A stretch of DNA of 64,000 nt. It comes from Microvirga sp. KLBC 81. Lineage in GTDB: Bacteria > Pseudomonadota > Alphaproteobacteria > Rhizobiales > Beijerinckiaceae. The position numbers and the translations under genes were made by a program. The stretch spans positions 1 to 64,000 of the forward strand of contig NZ_QDAH01000028.1 in the NCBI RefSeq assembly GCF_003075415.1. The letters are read 5' to 3'. Numbering within the stretch: the stretch's first letter is position 1; each line of letters starts with the position of its first letter. This document shows, in pieces, positions 28,557 through 38,568 of this stretch. Below the pieces are notes generated by a model. The model saw only the letters and a program-made list of their open reading frames with translations, was not told the DNA's origin and did not search any database.

Positions 28557-28840
28557 AAACTATAGCTGACCCTCTTCTCCCTGGCCACACGGAGGCCGCT
28601 CAAAAGGATGGGGACAGTCACCTCGCAACCCGACCTTCCGTGCGGCAAGTTTTAGACTGTTGGCAAAGGCCTGAACTGCCTAAACTTTTAACACTAGGGC
28701 ATCTTGCAGCACGAATATTTCCCGGGTAGTGACCGGGCAAACGTCGCTATAGACTGAGGCGGGATGGTGGACGGGTTTCGAACCCGATAGCTACGCCGCC
28801 AGATCCAACCAACAACGGTTACCAAGGGGGAGACAGACAG
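28557..28840 (+). other. Intergenic region before the TRAP genes
   Basis: No gene is seen. TATAGA near 28751 is a possible -10 box without a good -35. A small CGGGT/ACCCG hairpin near 28780 is not a tRNA T-arm (loop of five). AAGGGGGAG (about 28823-28831) is the ribosome site of the GTG at 28841. Confidence 0.4.
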
Positions 28841-29473
28841 GTGACGGCGCTCATCAAGCTATCTCGTGTCATCGACTCGATCAACGAACGCATCGGCAAA
28901 GTCGCGGCCTGGGCCATCGTGGTGGCCATCGTCGTCTCCGCCGTCAATGCCATCATCCGCCGTATCTTCGGCGTCTCGTCCAATGCCTGGCTCGAGCTGC
29001 AATGGTACCTCTTCGGCGCCGTGTTCATGCTCTGCGCCGCCTGGACGCTGAAGGCCAACGAGCACATCCGCATTGACATTGTCTCCAGCAAGCTCACGAA
29101 GCGCGGGCGCGACCGGATCGATCTGACGGGTCACCTGCTCTTCCTCTTCCCCTTCGTGGCGCTGATGCTGTGGCTCTCCTTCCCCTATTTCACGAAGTCC
29201 TACGCCTCGGGCGAGGTCTCCTCCAATGCCGGCGGCCTGCTCATCTGGCCGGCGAAGGGCATGATCCTTCTGGGCTTCATCTCCCTGGCCTTCCAGTGGC
29301 TGAGTGAGCTCATCAAGCGCGTGGCTATCATGCAGGGCCAGTTGGCTGACGAGCATGATCACATCGTCGGCGGGCACGGCGCGGCCGAGGCCGAGGCCGA
29401 GCGTCTGATCGCAGAGCTGGCCGATACAAGCACCACCAAGGGCGGCGAGCCCCCTGGCGACGGCATCCGCTAA
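28841..29473 (+). CDS. dctQ: TRAP transporter small permease subunit (DctQ-type)
   Basis: This 210-residue membrane protein has four helices (VAAWAIVVAIVVSAVNAII, WYLFGAVFMLCAAWTL, LLFLFPFVALMLWLSF and MILLGFISLAFQWL) and the family motif LELQWYLFGAVFML with KANEHIRIDI. DctQ subunits pair with the large DctM permease for sodium-driven uptake of organic acids or similar solutes delivered by a periplasmic DctP protein. The start is GTG after GGGGGAG. It is followed after 38 bases by the large subunit gene. No DctP gene is in the window, so the substrate remains open. Confidence 0.88.
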   Translation: MTALIKLSRVIDSINERIGKVAAWAIVVAIVVSAVNAIIRRIFGVSSNAWLELQWYLFGAVFMLCAAWTLKANEHIRIDIVSSKLTKRGRDRIDLTGHLLFLFPFVALMLWLSFPYFTKSYASGEVSSNAGGLLIWPAKGMILLGFISLAFQWLSELIKRVAIMQGQLADEHDHIVGGHGAAEAEAERLIAELADTSTTKGGEPPGDGIR

Positions 29474-29511
29474 GCCTCTCGCCCTGATCTGATTTTCGGA
29501 GTTCTTCGTCC

Positions 29512-31401
29512 ATGGCTGCATTGATTGCCCAGAACCTCGCGCCGATCATGTTTGCGGCGCTGGTGGTGTTCCTTCTCCTCGGCTACCCGGTCGCCTTCTC
29601 GCTGGCGGCGAACGGTCTGCTGTTCTTCTTCATCGCGGTGGAGCTTGCCCCTCTCGCGCCGGAGAGCATCAATCTCTCCTGGCCTCTGCTCCAGGCGCTG
29701 CCGGACCGCATCTACGGTACCATGTCGAACGAGGTGCTGCTCGCGATCCCGTTCTTCACCTTCATGGGCTACATCCTTGAACGGTCGGGGATGGCGGAAG
29801 ACCTGCTCGACACCATCGGTCAACTCTTCGGCCCCCTGCGCGGCGGTCTCGCCTATGCGGTGATCTTCGTGGGCGCGCTGCTCGCCGCCACCACCGGCGT
29901 CGTGGCCGCCTCAGTGATCTCGATGGGCCTGATCTCCCTGCCGATCATGCTGCGCTACGGCTATGACCGCCGTCTCGCCTCGGGCGTGATCGCGGCCTCC
30001 GGCACGCTGGCCCAGATCATCCCGCCCTCTCTCGTTCTCATCGTCATGGCCGACCAGCTCGGCCGCTCGGTGGGCGATATGTACGAGGGCGCGTTCCTTC
30101 CCGGTCTGATCCTCGCCGGCCTGTATGCCGGCTATGTGCTGCTGGCTTCGCTCATCGACCCCAAGGCAGCCCCCGGTCTGCCGCTTGAGGCCATCGGCTA
30201 TCGTGAGCCCAACGGCTCGCGCGGCGTCTGGCAGCTCGGCGTCCTGGTGCTCTTCTCGGGCCTCGTCGGCTATTACGTGCTGTCGCAGACGAACACAAAG
30301 GCCGGCGCGGACTTCGTGATCCTCACGATCTGCGTGGCGACCGTCGTGGCGCTCATCTGCGCCGTGATGAACAGACTCCTGGGCGCCAAGCGCATCGCGA
30401 TCTCAGCCGTTCTCGTGGCCTTCCTGGTGGGTGCCTACGTGGTTCTGCACCAGCAGGGTTACGAAGGCCTCGCCCTCACGATGGAAATGATCATCGCCGG
30501 TGCGGTCTATGCGCTGGTGGTCGGCATCGTTGAGCGCTTCGCGGGCCTTCGCCTCATGTCGAACATGGCGCAACAGGTCACCTTCGTCATGGTGCCCCCG
30601 CTCCTCCTCATCTTCCTCGTGCTCGGCACCATCTTCATCGGCCTTGCCACGCCGACGGAAGGCGGCGCCATGGGCGCGCTCGGCTCGGTGATCCTCGCCG
30701 CGATCAAGCGCAAGCTCGACAACAACCCGAACCGCTTCAACTTCACCATCGTCCGCCAGGCGACGGAAGCGACGGCGAAGCTCTCCGCCTTCGTTCTCTT
30801 CATCCTGATCGGCGCCCGCGTGTTCTCGCTCACCTTCTACGGCGTGAATGGCCACCTGTGGGTGGAGCACCTGCTGGTCTCGCTCCCCGGCGGTCAGGTG
30901 GGCTTCCTGGTCGTTGTGAATATCCTGGTCTTCCTGCTGGCCTTCTTCCTCGACTTCTTCGAGCTGGCCTTCATCGTGGTGCCGCTTCTCGGCCCCGCGG
31001 CCGAGAAGCTGGGCATCGACCTGATCTGGTTCGGCGTGATGCTGGGCGTGAACATGCAGACCTCGTTCATGCACCCGCCCTTCGGCTTCGCCCTGTTCTT
31101 CCTGCGCTCGGTAGCCCCGAAGACGGCCTATACCGACCGGGTGACGGGCAAGAAGATGGAGCCGGTGACCACGGGCCAGATCTACTGGGGCGCCATTCCC
31201 TTCGTGGTGATCCAGCTGATCATGGTGGCCATCGTCGTGCTCTTCCCGAACATCGTGATGCACTACAAGGCCGCTGGCCCGGCCGTCGATCCGGCTGCGG
31301 TGCAGAAGAAGCTCGACGAGCTCCTTGTCCCCGGCCTGGGCGGCCCTGGCGACGGCGGCCTGCCCGACCTGAACTTCGGCGACCCGCCGAAGATCCAGTA
31401 A
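29512..31401 (+). CDS. dctM: TRAP transporter large permease subunit (DctM-type), long form
   Basis: This encodes 629 residues, about 200 more than the usual 425-residue DctM. The N-terminal half is typical: LLLGYPVAFSLAANGLLFF, AIPFFTFMGYILERSGMAED, GGLAYAVIFVGALLAATTGVVAAS and ASGTLAQIIPPSLVLIVMADQ. Residues about 235-365 hold an inserted hydrophobic block of roughly four extra helices. The conserved second half resumes with FIGLATPTEGGAMGALGSVI and MGLNLQT-like GVNMQTSFMHPPFGFALFF. It translocates solute with the DctQ partner just upstream. Long forms of this kind are known in Rhizobiales. A terminator follows. Confidence 0.9.
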   Translation: MAALIAQNLAPIMFAALVVFLLLGYPVAFSLAANGLLFFFIAVELAPLAPESINLSWPLLQALPDRIYGTMSNEVLLAIPFFTFMGYILERSGMAEDLLDTIGQLFGPLRGGLAYAVIFVGALLAATTGVVAASVISMGLISLPIMLRYGYDRRLASGVIAASGTLAQIIPPSLVLIVMADQLGRSVGDMYEGAFLPGLILAGLYAGYVLLASLIDPKAAPGLPLEAIGYREPNGSRGVWQLGVLVLFSGLVGYYVLSQTNTKAGADFVILTICVATVVALICAVMNRLLGAKRIAISAVLVAFLVGAYVVLHQQGYEGLALTMEMIIAGAVYALVVGIVERFAGLRLMSNMAQQVTFVMVPPLLLIFLVLGTIFIGLATPTEGGAMGALGSVILAAIKRKLDNNPNRFNFTIVRQATEATAKLSAFVLFILIGARVFSLTFYGVNGHLWVEHLLVSLPGGQVGFLVVVNILVFLLAFFLDFFELAFIVVPLLGPAAEKLGIDLIWFGVMLGVNMQTSFMHPPFGFALFFLRSVAPKTAYTDRVTGKKMEPVTTGQIYWGAIPFVVIQLIMVAIVVLFPNIVMHYKAAGPAVDPAAVQKKLDELLVPGLGGPGDGGLPDLNFGDPPKIQ

Positions 31402-31423
31402 GGGTCAGGGCACCTCAAACGAT

Positions 31424-31453
31424 AAAGGCGGGCTCGAAAGCCCGCCTTTTTGT
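31424..31453 (+). terminator. Rho-independent terminator after dctM
   Basis: The 11-bp stem 31424-31434/31439-31449 has a CGAA tetraloop and is followed by a T-rich tail. It ends the TRAP transcript. Confidence 0.9.
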
Positions 31454-31485
31454 TTACTCACTCTGCCATTGCTGAAGCGCAAACC

Positions 31486-31620
31486 TGTCATCCCCGCGAA
31501 GGCGGGGATCCATAAGCACGACGTTCGTCACCATGAGAGCTACGGCTGACACTGAGCCTCGTTCTGCACCGTTAGCGTTTATGGATCCCGGGCTCCGCAT
31601 TCGCGGTCCCGGAATGACAG
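31486..31620. repeat. Inverted repeat with GTCATCCCCGCG ends
   Basis: The left part has GTCATCCCCGCGAAGGCGGGGATCC text (hairpin CCCCGC/GCGGGG). The right part (31578-31620) is its degenerate inverse, ending GGAATGACAG. This is a relative of, but distinct from, the CGTCAT twin-hairpin family. Confidence 0.65.
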
Positions 31621-31641
31621 TGGAGCAAACCGCTCCTCTCC

Positions 31642-31732
31642 CGTCATCCCCGGGCTCGTCCCGGGGATCCCGCTGCGGTGAGGCGCGGCGCTCTACCTGA
31701 GCGGGATGGCCGCACCAAGTGCGGCCATGACG
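31642..31732. repeat. Dispersed twin-hairpin repeat, copy 3
   Basis: The ends are CGTCAT and ATGACG; the left half (CCCCGGGCTCGTCCCGGGG) is the same as copy 1. The right half reads GGCCGCACCAAGTGCGGCC, a variant stem. Confidence 0.75.
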
Positions 31733-31763
31733 GTGGATGATACGGCTCGAACGCCGCTCCCCA

Positions 31764-31791
31764 TTGACCGCTTGCCACTCTCGCGTGTTAT
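31764..31791 (+). promoter_or_regulatory. Possible promoter of the structured RNA
   Basis: TTGACC (31764-31769) and TGTTAT (31786-31791) are 16 bases apart. The -35 box is close to consensus and the -10 box matches four of six. Transcription would begin just before the first stem at 31802. Confidence 0.4.
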
Positions 31792-31801
31792 CTCGGTGCC
31801 G

Positions 31802-31990
31802 GAGCCGGGCGCACCCGGTTCTGGGGTCTAGTAAGCCCCTCCGAGAGCGGCCGGTATCGGCCGTGAACGATGCCTTCCTTGCCTCACGGCCGGGGAGGCG
31901 ATGGCGCATGTCCAGGGCGAAAGCCTAAAGGTCATCGCGGCCGTCTCTCGGCGGTCTTACTACTCCCCGACCACCAGGAGCCCTGGTGGT
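31802..31990 (+). ncRNA. Candidate structured RNA: leader of an 82-residue gene or independent ncRNA
   Basis: A consistent fold can be drawn by eye. Hairpin 31802-31809/31814-31821 has a CGCA loop. A long-range stem joins 31823-31826 to 31965-31968, 31829-31835 to 31956-31962 and 31841-31847 to 31945-31951. Inside it are hairpins 31848-31853/31858-31863 and a stacked arm 31886-31891/31939-31944, 31898-31903/31933-31938 capped by a GAAA tetraloop at 31919-31922. A 9-bp hairpin (31970-31978/31982-31990) ends it 26 bases before the start codon of the next gene. Such geometry suggests a riboswitch-like leader or stable RNA. The class was not recognised. Confidence 0.5.
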
Positions 31991-32016
31991 CGCTTTATCC
32001 TCAGGGGAGTGCCGCC

Positions 32017-32265
32017 ATGATTTTCCGCCGCAAGCCGAAACCGCCGCTCCGGCATGCGGAAGAGCTGGTGCGGGAAGCCGTCGCAATCGTCTACGAATCC
32101 TGGCGCGACAAGGATTACAGGCCGAGCCCAGCCGACCTGAGGACGTTCCGCGAACTGGAAGAGATGCTCTTCCGCAGTTACGCCACCATGCGCCGGATCA
32201 CGATCAGAATGGAACGGCGCTTTTACGGCGAGGCAGAGGTCAACGAACGGAAGTGGTTGCGGTAA
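32017..32265 (+). CDS. Small conserved-looking hypothetical protein (82 aa)
   Basis: The product is basic (IFRRKPKPPLRHAEELV) and mostly helical, with a pattern such as RTFRELEEMLFRSYATMRRI. No signal peptide, membrane helix or known domain is seen. AGGGGAG lies at the right distance before the ATG. Codon use matches the genome. The long structured stretch directly upstream suggests post-transcriptional control. The same frame is open farther upstream, but that part overlaps the proposed stems and lacks a good ribosome site. Function unknown. Confidence 0.6.
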   Translation: MIFRRKPKPPLRHAEELVREAVAIVYESWRDKDYRPSPADLRTFRELEEMLFRSYATMRRITIRMERRFYGEAEVNERKWLR

Positions 32266-32268
32266 CAC

Positions 32269-32358
32269 CGTCATGGCCGGGCTCGTCCCGGCCATCCACG
32301 TCTTAGGAACCATCGCGTTTCGAAGGCGTGGATGCCCGGCACAAGGCCAGGCGTGACG
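32269..32358. repeat. Dispersed twin-hairpin repeat, copy 4
   Basis: It starts CGTCATGGCCGGG and ends GCGTGACG. The left stem is ATGGCCGGG/CCCGGCCAT with loop CTCGT. It lies at the convergence of the 82-residue gene and the ArsC-like gene. Confidence 0.7.
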
Positions 32359-32385
32359 AGGAGAATTCACGGCTGGGAGCAGCCC

Positions 32386-32745
32386 TTACCCAATGGCCTC
32401 TTCATATAGCTCCGGCTTGAAGCCGACGATGAGACGGCCATCGAGGTCGAGCACGGGGTGCTTGATCATGGAGGGCTGGTCGAGCATGAGCGCGACAGCC
32501 TTGCTCTCACTGAGATCGGCCCTGTCCGTCTCCGGGAGCTTGCGAAAGGTCGTGCCTGCGCGGTTGAGAAGCGCCTCCCAACCGACATTGCGAGCCCAGC
32601 CCTCCAGCCGCGCGCGATCGATGCCTTGGGACTTGTAGTCGTGAAACGAGTAGGCGACGCCATTGGCATCGAGCCAAGCGCGCGCCTTCTTCATCGTGTC
32701 GCAATTCTTGATGCCGTAGAGAGTAACAGCTGGCTTCGACGCCAT
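32386..32745 (-). CDS. ArsC/Spx family thioredoxin-like protein
   Basis: This 119-residue protein of the YffB group in the ArsC-like thioredoxin fold has an N-terminal strand followed by GIKNCDTMKKARAWLD (11-26), in which a single cysteine replaces the usual CxxC, then FHDYKSQGID and IKHPVLDLDGRLIVGF. YffB-type proteins are thought to be glutathione-dependent thiol reductases rather than true arsenate reductases, and no ars genes are near. It stops short of the repeat region and lies four bases downstream of guaA on the same strand, so it is probably co-transcribed with it. Confidence 0.85.
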   Translation of the reverse strand: MASKPAVTLYGIKNCDTMKKARAWLDANGVAYSFHDYKSQGIDRARLEGWARNVGWEALLNRAGTTFRKLPETDRADLSESKAVALMLDQPSMIKHPVLDLDGRLIVGFKPELYEEAIG

Positions 32746-32749
32746 TTTC

Positions 32750-34306
<1,557 letters not shown>

Positions 34307-34406
34307 TTTATATCGCTACAAGTAGGAGGCATGTCTCGGTACGGGATCGTGTCTGGTGCTTTACCCTCATCCCTGCCGAAGAGTCATGCCTTTTCGTGGG
34401 GCTGCC

Positions 34407-34820
34407 ATGGGGCGTTATGCGTTTATAACTCTTTTCTCAACGCTTGGGCTCTTGATTCCAAGTGAGGGCCCCGCTGAGGGGTTGTCTTTGCAAAAGATCG
34501 AGGCGCTCAGCCAAGGCGCCCTCCCCGAGATCCGTGAATTCATTACCCGAAAGCTCGGATGCTCCCATTGGGAAAGCGGGGTTAGCAGGGAGCGGCTCAA
34601 AACCGTAGGAGTAAGGCGAGCGCTCAAACATTTAAGATGCAGCGCACTTGAAGAGGACGAGGCTTTCCTCCGCAAGGTCTATTCCGGGCACACAGCCTCC
34701 ATCAAGGCCCTGGACGCGGCCGGTGGGTCGCTGGTTTCCGCCTCCAGCGCGACAGTTCCGCCTCTTTCTGCCGCCAGTAAGCCGGCCCAGCAGCCAGCCC
34801 CAGCGGACGCCGGGTTTTAG
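34407..34820 (+). CDS. Hypothetical exported protein
   Basis: This encodes 137 residues from the chosen ATG. An N-terminal hydrophobic stretch (YAFITLFSTLGLLIPSEG, about 3-20) looks like a signal peptide. The middle is a charged, possibly helical domain with a Cys pair (GCSHWES and HLRCSALEE). The C-terminus is a Ser/Ala/Pro-rich tail. No family was recognised. A second possible start (ATG at 34386) would add seven residues; GGGG before 34407 favours the latter. It is divergent from guaA and converges with rsmB. Confidence 0.55.
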   Translation: MGRYAFITLFSTLGLLIPSEGPAEGLSLQKIEALSQGALPEIREFITRKLGCSHWESGVSRERLKTVGVRRALKHLRCSALEEDEAFLRKVYSGHTASIKALDAAGGSLVSASSATVPPLSAASKPAQQPAPADAGF

Positions 34821-34842
34821 GTTTCCCGGCTATGGCTTGCGT

Positions 34843-36138
34843 TCAACGGCGCTTGATGCTCGCGACAAAGAAGCCGTCGGTGCCTGTCATCTTCGGCGTC
34901 AGCTGAAGCCCGTTCTTCGTCACACGCACGAAAGGTCGCAAGTTCGACAGCCCCGCTGCGGCCAGCAGCTCATTCGTCTTCACTACCGCGAAGCCAGGAT
35001 CGCGCTGGAGGAGGCCGTCGAGAGCGGCGTCGTTCTCCTCCGGCAGGACCGAGCAGGTAATGTAGACGATGCGTCCGCCGGGCTTCACCAAGGCTGCGGC
35101 ACGGTCGAGAACGGTTGCCTGTTCCTTGCGGCGCACTTCCAGGCTGCCGGGACGCAGGCGCCATTTGGCATCGGGATTCCGCCGCCAAGTGCCAACACCG
35201 GTGCAGGGCGCGTCCACCAGCACGCAGTCGATCCGACCATTGAGGTCGGATACCGCATCCGCTCCGCCTCGCGGCGTCCGAACCTGGACGTTGCGCACGC
35301 CCGCGCGGGTCAGGCGGTCATGGATGGGGGCCAAGCGGCGGGCATCGCCGTCGGTGGCATAAATCTGTCCGTGGTTCTCCATCATGGCAGCCAGCGCCAG
35401 CGTCTTGCCGCCGCCGCCTGCACAGAGGTCGACCACCTGCTCTCCGGGCTTCACGGCCGAGAGAAGTGCCGCCAGCTGCGAGCCCTCGTCCTGAATCTCG
35501 ATCCAGCCCTTGATGAACTCGGGCTCGGACTGAACGGCAGGCCCGCGCCCGTCCTCGCTCGGCGCGATGCGGAGGCCTAAGGGCGAGAGAGGCGTCTCGA
35601 CGGCGCCGAGATGCGGCAGAGCATCATGCGCCTCTTCGCGAGAGGCCACCTTCAGGGTGTTCACCCGCAGATCCAACGGCGCGCGGGTCGTGAGAGCCTG
35701 CATCTCAGCGACCAGATCATCGCCGAAGAGGCGCTGAAGCGAGGGCCCGATCCATTCCGGGAAATCTCCTGCCACATGGGCAGGAGCCCCGTCGAGGCCG
35801 GCAGCTTCCAGCTTCTGACGCTCGGTATCCGACAGAGGCTCAGGTGCAAAGCGCTCGCCTGAGCAAAGGGCGGCGATGGCCTCCGGATTCATCCCGCGTT
35901 GGAGCCGCAGCATACCGAGAATCGCGGCGCGGGGCGTTGCCTCTCCCATGACCCAGGCAGCGGAGGCTTTGCGGCGCAGGGCATCATAGACGAGGCTCCC
36001 GATGGCAGCCCGGTCCTTCGAGCCGGCAAAACGGTGCGAGAGGCCCCAATCCTTGAGGGCGTCCGCAGCCGGGCGACGGCGGGCTTCGATGTCACCGAGG
36101 ACCTCGATTGCGGCGGAGATGCGGGCTGCAGGTGTCAT
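34843..36138 (-). CDS. rsmB: RsmB/NOP family rRNA cytosine-C5 methyltransferase
   Basis: This 431-residue protein methylates a cytosine of 16S rRNA using S-adenosylmethionine. The N-terminal NusB-like helical part (1-130) precedes the methyltransferase domain: VVDLCAGGGGKTLALAAMM (SAM motif I, about 236-254), DAPCTGVGTWRRNPD (motif IV cysteine) and TCSVLPEENDA (catalytic cysteine). It ends TDGFFVASIKRR. The family assignment is firm; the exact target (C967 as for RsmB) is inferred from similarity. The start ATG is 18 bases from the nearest upstream ATG alternatives and gives the usual length. Confidence 0.88.
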   Translation of the reverse strand: MTPAARISAAIEVLGDIEARRRPAADALKDWGLSHRFAGSKDRAAIGSLVYDALRRKASAAWVMGEATPRAAILGMLRLQRGMNPEAIAALCSGERFAPEPLSDTERQKLEAAGLDGAPAHVAGDFPEWIGPSLQRLFGDDLVAEMQALTTRAPLDLRVNTLKVASREEAHDALPHLGAVETPLSPLGLRIAPSEDGRGPAVQSEPEFIKGWIEIQDEGSQLAALLSAVKPGEQVVDLCAGGGGKTLALAAMMENHGQIYATDGDARRLAPIHDRLTRAGVRNVQVRTPRGGADAVSDLNGRIDCVLVDAPCTGVGTWRRNPDAKWRLRPGSLEVRRKEQATVLDRAAALVKPGGRIVYITCSVLPEENDAALDGLLQRDPGFAVVKTNELLAAAGLSNLRPFVRVTKNGLQLTPKMTGTDGFFVASIKRR

Positions 36139-36262
36139 CGAAAAAGCACACTTAAGCTTGACTGTAGAAACGGCACATTATTTCCTATTTTCCGACTCGT
36201 TCAGAAGTGGATTCAAGAAGCGCGTGCAGTTCCGCACGGTTCCCCTCTCGGAGCTTCTGACT

Positions 36263-36406
36263 ATGTCGATTCTCTCTCGCCTCGTGGCCTTCGGCCTCAC
36301 CCTCGCCATTGCCGCTTGCGCCACGGCTCCGGCCGCCGACCTGACTCCGCCCCCGCGCAAGATGACTGATGCCAAGACGCAGCTCGAAAGCGGCAAGAAG
36401 TACTAA
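36263..36406 (+). CDS. Small putative lipoprotein (47 aa)
   Basis: The peptide begins with a short basic stretch and a hydrophobic helix, then a lipobox IAAC (MSILSRLVAFGLTLAIAAC), so Cys19 would be lipid-modified. The mature part is only 29 residues, Pro/Lys-rich and disordered. GGAG lies nine bases before the ATG. Stop TAA is at 36404-36406, followed by a stable hairpin. Genes of this size are often missed by automatic annotation. A weak promoter-like TTGACT sits at 36158-36163. It is divergent from rsmB. Function unknown. Confidence 0.65.
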   Translation: MSILSRLVAFGLTLAIAACATAPAADLTPPPRKMTDAKTQLESGKKY

Positions 36407-36409
36407 TCG

Positions 36410-36443
36410 AAAAGAGCGGGATGGGCGAGTGCGCCCGTCCCGC
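36410..36443. terminator. Bidirectional terminator between the lipoprotein and MAPEG genes
   Basis: The 12-bp stem 36416-36427/36432-36443 has an AGTG loop and one G-T pair. Read on the minus strand it is followed by TCTTTTC, a good tail for ending the MAPEG transcript; on the plus strand the tail is weak (CTTC). Confidence 0.7.
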
Positions 36444-36445
36444 CT

Positions 36446-36877
36446 TCAAATTCCGACCTCCGAAGAGAAGACCCGGATACCGAAGATGATCCACATGAAG
36501 GCGAGGATCAGCACACCGGCGGCAAAGGCCTGAAAGCGCCAGATCACCTTGTTGGATGTCGTGTGGATGGCCGCATGAACCAAGCGGCTGGTCACGAACA
36601 TCCAGGACATCACGACAAAGAGCATATCGGCCTTGCGGGTGATGAGCGCGAGAACCACCAGCACATAGAACAACACCGGCACTTCGAACTGGTTGTGAAA
36701 CGCGTTCTGGAACTGCAGAGCGCGTTTGGGCCAGTTGCGCTCTCCAAGAGCGATGTCGCACATCCTCACCTCGCCTGCTTTGAGGGCCCCGACGCGCAAA
36801 CGCCCTAGCCAGAGAAGCAGCACGAATGTGAGCCCGACTTGCACGAAGACGGGCAGGAGGACGGCGGTGATGTTCAT
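36446..36877 (-). CDS. MAPEG family membrane protein
   Basis: This 143-residue protein has four hydrophobic helices (ITAVLLPVFVQVGLTFVLLLW, VPVLFYVLVVLALIT, MLFVVMSWMFVTSRLVHAAIH and AFAAGVLILAFMWIIFGI). The motif RALQFQNAFHNQFEVPVLFY is typical of the MAPEG family, which contains membrane glutathione transferases and related proteins; a catalytic role is not proven here. The ATG at 36875-36877 is chosen over an upstream codon because it begins right before the first helix. Its stop is close to the terminator shared with the small lipoprotein gene. Confidence 0.82.
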   Translation of the reverse strand: MNITAVLLPVFVQVGLTFVLLLWLGRLRVGALKAGEVRMCDIALGERNWPKRALQFQNAFHNQFEVPVLFYVLVVLALITRKADMLFVVMSWMFVTSRLVHAAIHTTSNKVIWRFQAFAAGVLILAFMWIIFGIRVFSSEVGI

Positions 36878-36899
36878 GGGCTGATAACCCGTGTGAACC

Positions 36900-38552
<1,653 letters not shown>

Positions 38553-38568
38553 CTAAGTCCCACCGGTC

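Noticed and set aside
28768..28800. Possible tRNA T-arm (GGGTTTCGAACCC)
   Set aside because: The loop has the wrong size for a T-loop, and no acceptor, D or anticodon arm can be built around it.
31740..31990. yybP-ykoY manganese riboswitch on the minus strand (GGGGAGTAG text)
   Set aside because: Only the GGGGAGTAG string matches. The second conserved loop is not found, and no minus-strand gene lies downstream.
32386..32745. Arsenate reductase in an arsenic-resistance operon
   Set aside because: The single-cysteine YffB-type motif and the absence of arsR, arsB or acr3 nearby argue against it.
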